From assembly GCF_004359215.1 (NCBI RefSeq), contig NC_090612.1, positions 4,644,258 to 4,677,906 on the forward strand: a DNA stretch of 33,649 nt, written 5' to 3'. This document shows, one piece after another, positions 7,843 through 16,494 of this stretch. Origin of the DNA: Bremia lactucae (taxonomy: Eukaryota; Oomycota; Peronosporomycetes; Peronosporales; Peronosporaceae). How positions within the stretch are numbered: position 1 is the stretch's first letter; each line of letters begins with the position of its first letter. Below the pieces are notes generated by a model that saw only the letters and a list, made by a program, of their open reading frames with translations, made no database searches and was not told the DNA's origin. The translations under genes and the position numbers were made by a program.

Positions 7843-8308
7843 GGAGCTTGTATCGTGTGTGCGGCTTGCAGCTGCAGCACGGGCCGGAGCTGGCATCTGT
7901 CTGGGCTGCTGCAGCGGCGCCAGGCCATGTTCCAGCGCGAGTGACGCAAACATCGACTCTTCGAGATCAGGCGCGCGCAAACTCGGCGAAAGCGCAGCTG
8001 GCTTCTGCTCGGGTGAGTCCATTAGTGCGTCGATAGTCATCGGGCGTGCAGGCATGTTAGCACCGAGAGCCGATGCGAACATGCCGCTCCCTACAGCACC
8101 CAGCATCTTCTCGTCTTCTTCCCGCTTACGCTGCAAAGACTCCATTTTCGCCATGCAGTCGGTAAGAGCGGTGAGATCGCGAGTATCTTGTCTTCAGTCG
8201 CCAAGCTCGTTTCGCGAGCTGGTGACCCTTCAACGACAACGCGTGCTGGCGAGGCCTTAGCGGAACCTGATGGTTCCGCCGTAGGTTTCGTATCGTCATG
8301 TCAGCCAT
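7843..8308 (-). pseudogene. Copia F gag N-terminal part
   Basis: The minus strand starts MADMTIRNLRRN at 8308, straight after the primer-binding site. After a frameshift around 8140 it reads MAKMESLQRKREEDEKMLG, then an Ala/Pro-rich stretch ending SRTHDTSS at 7843. In the related oomycete copia proteins I know, this acidic Ser/Thr end is followed within about ten residues by TIPNAS, which is how copia G begins at 2770. F and G therefore look like the two halves of one gag. Gag builds the particle shell; this copy is broken. Confidence 0.75.
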
Positions 8309-8321
8309 TGGGCCCATAACC
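8309..8321 (-). promoter_or_regulatory. Copia primer-binding site (initiator tRNA-Met, anticodon half)
   Basis: The minus strand reads GGTTATGGGCCCA immediately after the LTR end. It is complementary to TGGGCCCATAACC, the anticodon stem-loop of eukaryotic initiator tRNA-Met. Priming from an internal tRNA-iMet fragment is established for copia-class elements. This fixes the 5' side of copia F. Confidence 0.8.
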
Positions 8322-8504
8322 TATAGAAAGTAAAAACTTGAGCGCTTTTAGAGGAAGATAAGATTCTGTTTATTTTTAGTCTAGCTACTTTTGTCGCCCA
8401 AGTCTCTCTGCTCCAACAGCTCCAAAACGGTTGGCTGTTGGTCAACGCTACCTAATAACATCTTGCTTTCACTATGGATAGCGCTTTGCGCTAATCGTAG
8501 AATC
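8322..8504 (-). repeat. Copia F 5' LTR, missing its first ~55 bp
   Basis: On the minus strand this matches the copia G LTR from GATCCTACGATTAGCG to its end (TTTCTATA here, TTTCTACA in G). The missing start is the plus-strand piece 10104-10154. The two pieces end within a few bases of each other in LTR coordinates, so one LTR was cut at a single point. Confidence 0.87.
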
Positions 8505-8687
8505 CATTTTCTTACACTTTTTCAACTAAAGCTTTAATTTCAGCAACACATAATAAAAAATAATTATGGATCAATTAATAATACCAGTTTTAAATAGCTT
8601 TTTAATTATATAAATAAGACCCGAAACTGAGTGATCTAACCATGAACAGATTGAAAAATAGGTAAAACTATTTGAAGGATCGAACTC
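8505..8687 (+). other. rnl: Mitochondrial DNA filler with LSU rRNA piece (NUMT 2)
   Basis: From about 8617 the sequence AGACCCGAAACTGAGTGATC, followed by TAACCATGAACAG and GAAGGATCGAACTC, is a conserved large-subunit rRNA segment (bacterial GACCCGAAACCGGGTGATCTA). The AT-rich 8505-8616 part is mitochondrial in composition but I cannot name the gene. It sits exactly between a broken copia LTR and a broken gypsy. Confidence 0.8.
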
Positions 8688-9671
8688 ATCCCCTTTTACC
8701 CTCTTCGAGTTGTCTACAAAACACGGACACGGATCACCCCACGTGGGCATGGAAGCGCAGCCTCACGTGACAACCGATACAATTTATACTTTGCATTGAT
8801 TGGAGTTCGTTTCTCAAACTTAACACGATTCGCGTTAAGTTTTTGAAGCCAGGCTTCGCGTCCAATGTCTTTGACATTGCGAATGAAAGCAGGCTTGCAT
8901 AAGCGAGACTTTATCTCGCTTATTGTTGCCACTAAACCATCGATGCTTAAGAAAAGCATTGAGATAAAAATCTTCCTCAGCGCGAAAGTTCTTCGCGCTG
9001 GGATCAAGGACATGTAGCTTTGTCGCAATAAATAAAAGATATTTATTGTGATCAGTAGTTTCTCCAGATAAGCTATTGATTAGCCGTTCTGGCAAAAGCC
9101 ACGGCTTCTTTTCAGGGACGAGATGAGACATTTTACTGTCTCCACTACCCTGAGTAGTACCCACTGAAGCAGGGGTACCACAAGAACTTTTCTTACGATG
9201 GCTTACGCCATCGTCATCAAAACGCACAAAAATATGTGCGGGTGACGGAACGGGAGACGGTGCTGGCGATGAGAAATCATCCTCATCGTAGGAGCTGAAC
9301 ATGCTGTAGCGAATGCTACCAGCACGTCTACCTTAATGAGCCCCCTCATCCGAAGGCTCATAGTCAGCCGCCTGACGATGATCAGGCGACTGTTCTGTTT
9401 TCCCCGAGTCGGCCAATTCGTCCGACTCGCATTCGTAGTCGACTTCCAAAGAGGGGTCGCATTCACGTGGTGTATCACCACGTGCACCCGCAACATTTAG
9501 AATTGCAGGAGAAGATGACAATACGACAGACGAAACGTCTGCTGCAAGAGACAATAATGTGTCGCCCGCAGCTGCATGAACCGCAGCCGAAGGCGCCGTT
9601 CTATTCGCATACCGCATGGACTTGTTAATTATGCGATAGAATTTAAAATGATGGTTCTGACCTATCAACAT
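8688..9671 (-). pseudogene. Gypsy B antisense gene, N-terminal part
   Basis: Same antisense frame as copy A. It starts [14 protein letters not shown] at 9671 and reads APSAAVHAAAGDTLLSLAAD, DPSLEVDYECES, then after a stop at 9333-9335 and a frame change SYDEDDFSSPAPSPVPSPAH, LPERLINSLSGETTDHNKYL, AEEDFYLNAFLKHRWFSG and NNKRDKVSLMQA. It loses the frame near 8890 and stops at the junction 8688. The C-terminal half continues in copy C at 10376. Conservation with A is at protein level throughout. Coding role is inferred; the product is unknown. Confidence 0.6.
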
Positions 9672-9734
9672 CGGTGTTAATTAAGTGGTATTATAGTGAC
9701 CACTCTATTTAATGACAGTCAGAGTGATTGTCGT

Positions 9735-10103
9735 TTAAGGGAGGGGTGATGTAACGGTGCGTTTTCGTCCCACTGACGATTGGTGGGGGTGTATCGTCAC
9801 ACGAAATTTACAATTAAAGGTTGTTAATTAATATATTATCTAAAAGGTAGATAGCATTGGAGAATATTACTTTACATGGTTATGTTCTGATGGCTTGTCC
9901 ATTGTAGATATAGACCATTATATCTACTTTCTCTGGGGTCCAGTCAGCGCTGGACGCGCGCAAAAAGAGAGACAGATAAGACTTTATTACATGTTTTGTA
10001 TTATTTTATAATTAAGTTAGTATCAAATTCAGAGGAAGAGAAGAACATAATTATTTTAAAGCGAGTCTTCCTCTAGACGCACTAGTGTACGTGAAGTGAC
10101 GTA
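9735..10103 (+). repeat. Gypsy B polypurine tract and 3' LTR, split by copia
   Basis: TTTAAGGGAGGGGTGA leads into the LTR start TGTAACGG at 9750. Compared with the D LTR there is a roughly 34-bp insertion just after the first eight bases. The LTR runs to GTGACGTA at 10103, where the copia LTR begins; the missing tail is at 7025-7103. The internal motif GTCCAGTCAGCGCTGGACGC also occurs in D. Confidence 0.85.
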
Positions 10104-10154
10104 TGTTGGAAGGTGAATGTTGAAGCAAGGATTGTTGCCTTTGTCACGAAACGG
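10104..10154 (+). repeat. First 51 bp of a copia LTR
   Basis: TGTTGGAAGGTGAATGTTGA and on to CACGAAACGG match the start of the copia G LTR (6777). Identity stops at 10154 and AT-rich mitochondrial-like DNA follows. The remaining LTR is inverted at 8322-8504. Confidence 0.87.
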
Positions 10155-10375
10155 CGTTTTTTTTATTTTTTTTTTCAAAGATCGAGTTGATCATTATTTT
10201 AAAAGATTACCCATGAAAATTTAATATTAAAAAAATTATGCCAACTGAGCTATCCAGACTAAATATTATATTAATAGATATAAATTAAAATTTTGTTTAA
10301 ATTTATTAATGTAACATTTGGAAAAATCAATTAGAATAAAATAAATTGTGCATCTCCATATTTTGCCTCATATGT
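10155..10375. other. Mitochondrial-like filler with partial tRNA (NUMT 3)
   Basis: Very AT-rich stretch. On the minus strand 10259-10238 reads GTCTGGATAGCTCAGTTGGC, the acceptor 5' strand and D-arm of an organelle-type tRNA; the rest of the tRNA does not fold, so only the 5' part is kept. It ends exactly where gypsy C begins. Mitochondrial origin is inferred from composition, the tRNA fragment and the company of NUMTs 1 and 2. Confidence 0.6.
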
Positions 10376-11130
10376 TGTCTATTCCCTTTCTTCGCCCTGG
10401 GGAAGGGCTCGCATCTCTATTGAGATGCGGGATGCGATTGACGTTTTGCAATCGATTTACAAGCGCCAGGGGCGCGTGTTTTTCGATTGGGCCTTCTGAA
10501 CCATCGGATGAGTCTCGTCATACTGACGGAAGAGGCCCTCAACGTCAGAAACCAGCTGGGGACGAGGCTCCCAGCTGTCATGTGAAGGTGGACAACCACG
10601 CCAGCAAACAAGATAACTCGTTCGTTGCACCTTCACAATCACGGTGGTTTTGGATACCTTCCACAAGGAAACGTTGCCCACCGTGGGAATCCACAAACGG
10701 TTGTGGCGGAGGAGGGAAAATCAGATCCGAACCATGTCGAAGATCGACAAACTCGATCGCTTCCTCCATGGTTTGAAGGAGGGACTTGATCCCGAGCGCG
10801 GTAAGTGTCGCTCGTTAGAGCAGATGATGCAGACTCACCATATCGAAAGGTTGGAAGACCGTTCGAAGAGTGCGTACTCCATGTTGGAGTACGGACGGAA
10901 TTATCACGCTCTTCGTGATGAGCTGTCGTCAGCTCATCGTAGTTTCGAGGATCTTCGGACCCGACGTGAGAATCTCCAGAATCAGAATGAGAATCTGGTT
11001 CGTAACCACAAGAATCTTTTATGGTTGTCTTAAAAAGGTGGTCAGATCCGTCCTCGGAAGAAACCGCGTACTGATGGTAGAGGCGCCGACCAACGTAAAT
11101 GTAGGATGCATTCGCATCCTACGTAGCAAT
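10376..11130 (+). pseudogene. Gypsy C antisense gene, C-terminal half
   Basis: Continues the antisense gene from the point where copy B breaks. Blocks: FLRPGEGLASLLRCG, DGRGPQRQKPAGDEAPSCHV, KVDNHASKQDNSFVAPS, then after one indel the coiled-coil part MSKIDKLDRFLHGLKEGLDP, ERLEDRSKSAYSMLEYGRNY, HALRDELSSAHRSFED and LRTRRENLQNQNENLVRNHK, ending with basic RPRKKPRTDG after a stop near 11031. The heptad pattern and the basic tail suggest an oligomeric nuclear protein. The opposite strand is the pol chromodomain, also largely open. Confidence 0.6.
10419..10700 (-). pseudogene. Gypsy C chromodomain
   Basis: Minus-strand chromodomain QRTSYLVCWRGCPPSHDSWE followed by PRPQLVSDVEGLFRQYDETH and KNTRPWRL with a TAA stop. 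It is the best-preserved chromodomain of the window: no stop across the core, and only an indel near 10650-10700 at the preceding strand. As in copy A it lies opposite the antisense gene. Confidence 0.88.
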
Positions 11131-12735
11131 TCTATTTTGTACGCATTGCCTCTGCGATGCAGTAACGAAAAGGTCCAATGAACTTGGGAAGTGAATTACT
11201 GCTACCCTCATAAGGTACTACACGCTTAGGTAAGTTTACCGTAGAGAATAGTACTATGTCATTAATTTTAAATGAAAGCACATTTGCTCTTCCATGTCTG
11301 TCTGCGAACCATTTCTGACGGTCCACTGGCATTAGCAATAGAATCCTGTACGAAACGGATTACTGATTCTCGAGCCAACAGAAATTCCTCTGCTGACTCG
11401 TTTGTTTTTTCTTTTTCAGTGCGCTATGTGCTCACTGGCATGAGATCTTTCTCATCTTCGATGTCGATTGCTTCGATGTCGATTGCTTCGATGTCGATTG
11501 CTTCGATGTCGATTGCTTCGATGTCGATTGCATCGACATCGTCGTCATTCGCGTCGTTGGTAATTTCGACGCGTGATGAGCATGAGCAAGAAATGGTTTT
11601 GCTCATGCGAGTCCACCCCCCCTTAAACTAGAGAATCCCTCTAATTGGGTGGGTAAGCCCAGTTAAAGTTGAGACTTACTGTGAGGTAAGTCTTCTCACG
11701 TCCACGATGGACACTTGTTGGAGCATCGTGACACTCATACATGATGCGCAAGCGCAAATCATTGTGAGTTGGGACGACGACACGTGGAGTGTTGCCGGCA
11801 ACGGCTGTGCAAAACAATAATCCGTTGCGTGTTGTGTATCGATCGGCTGATGATCGATATAGAGGCGGTAAATCTTAAAGAGATTTATCGGATGGATTCA
11901 TCAGATGATCCATAAAACGCAGAAGGTCCTTATCATCTACGTAGGCTTTCTTTATGTCATCAACTAAGGTTGATGACGGAACACTTGAAATGAGTGTTGC
12001 AACAGTGGGATTATTTTCATTGTTGGAGTGCACGGCCGACTCGAAATCAGGTCGGCGTGATAACGCAACAGCGACGACATTAAGTCGTCCTGGTTTATAT
12101 TTCAGAAAGAAATTATACTCTGCAAGAAGGATAGCCACCTCGCCATTCTTTGCGAGAGGTGTGAGCCATTTATGGCCGTGCGTAATGAATGACGCATGGT
12201 CCGTATATACGATGAACGGTCTATCTTGACCCTAAATTTAGCCAGTGCATATTTCATGGCAAGAAGTTCCTTGTCACGCACTGGGTAATTGTGTTCAGCT
12301 GGTTGCTGACGAGCTCCGCGCCGTCTGTATCGTATTGCACTAACGCTCGGCATAATTGCGGGAGTACTTGTGCTAGTACGCCGCTAATCCAAGGAACTTT
12401 CCAAGTCCCTTGACATCGATTGTAACTGGCCAGTCGGTAACTGCCTTGATCTTTTCGGGATCAGGGCGCACGCCATGTTTACCGACGATGCACCCAAGAA
12501 GTGGTATTTCGCTTGCAGCGAATATTCACTCCTTGAGATTTGCATACAAAGAACCTGACGAAAGTGAGTTTTATGAGCTTCCACGTCTGTCTTTCCGTCT
12601 ATGGCTCGGGTATGGACAAATACATCGTCAAAATTACTCGATGCGAATTCTCGCACCGGTCTCAACAGATTTGTTACACATCTGTTGAATGTTGCAGTGG
12701 CGTTATAAACGTGGCACGGCAGCCCCTCTTGTCGC
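10701..12735 (-). pseudogene. Gypsy C pol (RT, RNase H, integrase ends)
   Basis: Minus-strand pol truncated at the 5' side inside RT, close to 12735. Order: RT end NATATFNRCVTNLLRPVREF with NFDDVFVHT in place of YFDDVFVHS, VEAHKTHFRQVL; RNase H NYPVRDKELLAMKYALAKFR and RMARWLSFL; YKPGRLNVVAVALSRRPDFE; integrase zinc region MYECHD. The integrase core is missing: near 11665 the zinc region jumps straight to the post-core linker. Then an acidic repeat, and GPFRYCIAEAMR of the C-terminal domain. Frameshifts are frequent. Confidence 0.85.
11461..11535 (-). repeat. 15-bp tandem repeat (5 units) in gypsy C pol linker
   Basis: ATGTCGATTGCTTCG is repeated five times. In the pol sense (minus) each unit encodes EAIDI, extending the acidic linker that in copy D reads VEDIDIEDEKD. 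In-frame expansion, so the linker tolerates length change. Confidence 0.92.
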
Positions 12736-12785
12736 CAAGCGGTCGGTCCCCACGTCGCAATACGCCCCCGCACGTCCCATCCCGC

Positions 12786-13492
12786 ATGGTCTTTGAGCCG
12801 CCGCCATTACGACGTGACGCCGGTGGCACGTCGCTGCACTTTACCACACAGCCATCGCCCAAGAACGTCTCGCTTCCCATCCAGACGCGTGCGACTCCAC
12901 ACTGCTACTCTTCAATCAGCTCAAGACATATGCCTCAGACACTAACCGGCTTCAATCGCTTCAAAATCACTGAAGCGCTCCAATCCGTGCCATGCATTGC
13001 CATTGCCGTGCTCGTGAACTTGATGATCTGTGTCCCCTTTGGTCTGTCGTTCTTCCCACTCAATTGGCACGACATGCCCGTGCCTCACGCACTTGGAATT
13101 CAAATGTTTCTTCTCTCCTCAACCATTTGTCAATTCACGTTTGTATGGCAAAGCCATTTCGACGGTGCCATTTGTCAAATGATGGTCGAGAACGTGCCGT
13201 TTATGCATACAATTGCCGTCGCAATTATCCAAGAATTAGGACCGAAGAATCCAAGCGTGTTACCTACCATTCTTGTCACATATGCGTGTTCATCCATTGT
13301 CTGTGGAACGTTGTTTTTCGTTCTCGGGTACTGGAAACTCGGAAATCTCGTGTACTTGTTTCCAAAACATATTATCGTCGGTGCAGTCGGCGGCATTGGA
13401 GCCTTTGTGATGCAAAGCGGGCTTGAGAATGCTACTGGACGTGGCTTTAATTGGTCGTGGGTGGCTATAAAAGGGTTACTCGACTTGGAGAT
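12786..13492 (+). CDS. SulP/SLC26-type sulfate transporter, 5' part
   Basis: Membrane anion transporter of the SulP family, resembling the fungal vacuolar YGR125W-like branch. From ATG 12786 there is a soluble N-terminus of about 70 residues, then hydrophobic helices (IAIAVLVNLMICVPFGLSFF; IQMFLLSSTICQFTFV), the conserved VENVPFMHTIAVAIIQELG, then ILVTYACSSIVCGTLFFVLG and YWKLGNLVYLFPKHIIVGAV followed by GGIGAFVMQSG. About 235 residues are visible; the STAS end is lost in the N gap. Codon use and an uninterrupted frame separate it from the decayed repeats. The true start could lie upstream: the frame stays open to about 12735, where gypsy C begins, so the 5' end or promoter may be displaced. 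Confidence 0.85.
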
Positions 13493-13592
13493 NNNNNNNN
13501 NNNNNNNNNNNNNNNNNNNNNNNNNNNNNNNNNNNNNNNNNNNNNNNNNNNNNNNNNNNNNNNNNNNNNNNNNNNNNNNNNNNNNNNNNNNN
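13493..13592. other. Scaffold gap of 100 N
   Basis: Exactly 100 N, the usual placeholder for unknown gap length. Left is a host gene, right is gypsy RT, so the join order is an assembly statement, not sequence. Confidence 0.98.
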
Positions 13593-14593
13593 CATACTTG
13601 CGCAAATACTCGCGCAATGATGCCGTGATGACAGCTCATCTCTCTCGTCTCTGAAAAAAAGACGAGGAATGGCTATGAAACGCTGATTGTCAGCGTTCCA
13701 CTGAAGGTATCAAGCAAAGCTTAATGCAATTGCCCATCTTGGCGATTGCAGATCAAGACAGACCATTCCATGTGGTCTGTGACGCCAGCGATTTCGCAAT
13801 CGGCTGCGCGTTAATGCAATACGATACAGACGACGCGGAGCGCGTCGTCTCTTACCAATCGCGTCGGCTGCAACCAGCTGAACGCAATTACCCAGTGCAT
13901 GACAAGGAACTCCTTGCCATGAAATATACATTGGCTAAGTTTAGGGTCTATCTCCTCGGAGATAGACCGTTCTTCGTATATACGGACCATGCGTCATTAC
14001 GCACGGCCGTAAAAAGCCCACACCTCTCGCATAGAATGGCGAGGTGGCTATCCTTCTTCGCGGAGTATAATTTCTTTGCGGAATATAAACCAGGACGACT
14101 TAATGTCGTCGCTGATGCGTTATCACGCCGACCCGATTTCGAGCCGGCTACGCATTCCAACAGTGAAAATAATTTCACTGTTGCAACAGTCATTTTAAGT
14201 GTTCCGTCATCAACCTTGTTTGATGACATAAAGAAACCCTACGCAGAAGATAATGACCTTCTGCGTTTAATGGATCATCTGATGAATCTATCCGATAAAT
14301 ATTTACAAGTTTTACCAGCTTTATATCGACTGTCATCCGATCGATACACAACACGTAACGGCTTATTGTATTATACAGCCGTTGCCGGCGACACTCCGCG
14401 TGTCGTCGTCCCAACTCACAATGATTTGCGCTTGCGCATCATGTATGAGTGTCACGATGAACCAACAAGTGGGCATCGTGGATGTGAGAAAACTTATCTC
14501 ACAGTAAGTCGCTACTTTTACTGGCCACCAGTATCAGTTCGTGCGCTGGTACATTCGTGCTTGCGTTTAGGTATGTCTACGGGTGAAGCCTAG
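13593..14593 (+). pseudogene. Gypsy D pol: RT end, RNase H, integrase zinc region
   Basis: The sequence begins at the RT thumb (LRKYSRNDAVMTAHLSRL). A long open frame from 13724 holds RNase H: FHVVCDASDFAIGCALMQYD, NYPVHDKELLAMKYTLAKFR, FVYTDHASLRTAV and YKPGRLNVVADALSRRPDFE, with Asp, Glu and Asp catalytic residues present. It degrades the RNA strand during reverse transcription. Integrase zinc domain MYECHDEPTSGHRGCEKTYL follows, but the frame fails before the second Cys pair (VHSCLRLG). The RT core is lost in the gap. Confidence 0.9.
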
Positions 14594-15123
14594 CCCTTCA
14601 TCCCGTGCGCCTCTCCAACCTCTACCACTTCCGCAGAGTGTTGGCAGTCCGTATCTATGGACTTCGTCTTCGAATTTCCGAAGACGATCACAAAAACAAC
14701 GGAATCCTTGGTTTTGTAGACAGATTCAGGAAGATGGTACATCTTTGTGCAAAACCAGAGTCGATCACGGCTCCAAGCTGTGCCCGTGTCTTCATCGACA
14801 CGGCATTCAAACTCCACGAATTACCCCGTGAACTGGCCTCGGATAGAGATCCACAGTTCACGGCGGAGTTTTGGCGATCCGTGTTCCGATCTCTCGGAAC
14901 ACGGCTTACTATGTCAGCTTCTGATCACCCAGAGACAGATGGTCAGACGGAACGCGTAAATCGCGTCCTTGAAGAGATAGTTCGAGGTTACGTTCAATCG
15001 TATCCGAATCGGAGCGAGTTTTCACCGAAGGTCGAATTCGCCATCAGTAAATCGGTGCATGTGTCTACAACGCATACTCCGTCCTTCGTGAACGGCTTAC
15101 GCCATCCACGCATACCCACCTAA
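14594..15123 (+). pseudogene. Gypsy D integrase core
   Basis: DDE integrase core. After frame changes near 14640 and 14690 the text is DDHKNNGILGFVDRFRKMVH, SCARVFIDTAFKLHELPREL, ASDRDPQFTAEFWRSVFRSL (second Asp), then SASDHPETDGQTERVNRVLE (catalytic Glu region) and VEFAISKSVHVSTTHTPSFV. The first Asp lies in SMDFVFEFPK in a different frame. TAA at 15121-15123 closes the frame before the linker. It inserts element DNA into chromosomes when intact. Confidence 0.88.
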
Positions 15124-15658
15124 TTAGAGGAATCCTCTAGTTTAAGGGAGGGGGACTCGCAGAGCAAACCCACTTCTGGCTCATGCTCATCACGCGTCGA
15201 AGTTACCAACGACACGAGTGATGTCGATGTTGATGTCGAAGATATCGACATCGAAGATGAGAAAGATCTCATGGCAGTGCGCACTAAGCGTGCGGAAAAA
15301 GATAAAACAAATGAGTCATCAGAGAAATTTCTGCTGGCTCGAGAATCAGTAATATATTTCGTACAGAATTCCATTGCTAACGCAGCGGACCCTCGAAAAC
15401 GGAACGCAGACAAACATGGAAGAGCAAACGTTCTTTCATTTAAAATTAATTACCTAGTACTACTCTCTACGGTAATTTTACCTAAGCGTGTGGTCACTAA
15501 TGTGAGTAGCAGTAAACTACAACCCAAGTTCACTGGGCCTTTCCGTGTACTGCATCGCAGAGGCAATGCGTACACAATAAAATTGCCACGTAGGATGCGA
15601 ACGCATCCTATTTCTACGTTGGTCGGCTCCGCCCGTACCATCAGTACGTGATTTCTTC
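15124..15658 (+). pseudogene. Gypsy D integrase linker and C-terminal domain
   Basis: An acidic linker (DVDVEDIDIEDEKDLMAVRT) leads to the C-terminal domain: DKHGRANVLSFKINYLVLLS, PKFTGPFRVLHRRGNAYTIK, LPRRMRTHPISTLVGS. Compared with copy A the YVGRLRPY end is shifted out of frame. Frame open from about 15271 to 15651. Confidence 0.87.
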
Positions 15659-16029
15659 CGAGGACGGATCTGACCACCCTTTTCAAGAATCCCAAAAGAT
15701 TCTTGTGGTCACGAACCAGAATCTCATGTTGAATATGAAGGTTCTCATTCCGGGTCCGAAGATCCTCGAAACCGCGATTAGCGGAAGACAGCTCATCACG
15801 AACAGCGTGATACTTCCGTTCCTACTCCAACATGGAGTACGAACTCTTCGAACGGTCTTCCAACCGTTCGATATGGTGAGTTTGCACCGTCTGCTCAAAC
15901 GCGCGACGCTTATTGCGCTCGTGGTCAAGTCCCTCCTCCAAATCATAGAGGAAGTGATTGATTTTGTCGATTTTCGACTCTAGATCCGACACATGGGTCG
16001 GATTTAATTTTTCCTCCTCCTCCACAACC

Positions 16030-16255
16030 ATTGGTGGATTCCCACGGTGATCAACGTTTCCTTGTGGAACGTATCCATAACCACCGTGATGTGAAGGGGC
16101 AGCGAACGAGTTATCTTGTTTGCTGGCGCGGTTTTTCACCTTCACATGACAGCTGAGAGCCACGTTCCATGTAGGTTGTTGTCGTTGAGGGCCTCGTCAT
16201 TCAGTATGACGAGACCCATCCGATGGATCAGAAGGTACATCGGAAACACACGCCC
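16030..16255 (+). pseudogene. Gypsy D chromodomain, degenerate
   Basis: Recognisable as GQRTSYLVCWRGFSPSHDS, then TGA in place of the Trp codon of WEP, then EPRSM and EGLVIQYDETHPMDQK. At least one indel around 16180. Same position and order as in copies A and C. Confidence 0.8.
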
Positions 16256-16400
16256 CTGGCGCCTGCAAATCGATTGCAAAACGTCAACCGCATTGCGCAT
16301 CTCGGTAGAGATGCGAGCTCTACCCCAGGCGAAAAAAGGGAATAGACATCCCCTTTTACCCTCTTCGAATTGTCTACACAACACGGACAGGGATCACCCC

Positions 16401-16494
16401 ACGTGAGGCATGGAAGCCCAGCCTCACGTGACAAACGATGCAATTTATACGGCTGGGCTTCCATGCCTCACGTGACAAACGATGCAATTTATAC
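16401..16494. repeat. Composite duplication: 23-bp inverted and 27-bp direct repeats
   Basis: 16401-16423 is repeated as its exact reverse complement at 16451-16473, and 16424-16450 is repeated directly at 16468-16494. Copies A and B carry the unit once. One template-switching event during repair or replication would give this pattern. Confidence 0.92.

Noticed and set aside
11461..11535. CRISPR-like array
   Set aside because: Units are contiguous with no spacers; it is a minisatellite in pol of a eukaryotic element.
12540..12785. Open frame extending the transporter upstream to 12540
   Set aside because: Bases below about 12735 are the antisense of gypsy C reverse transcriptase; the frame is open by chance there.
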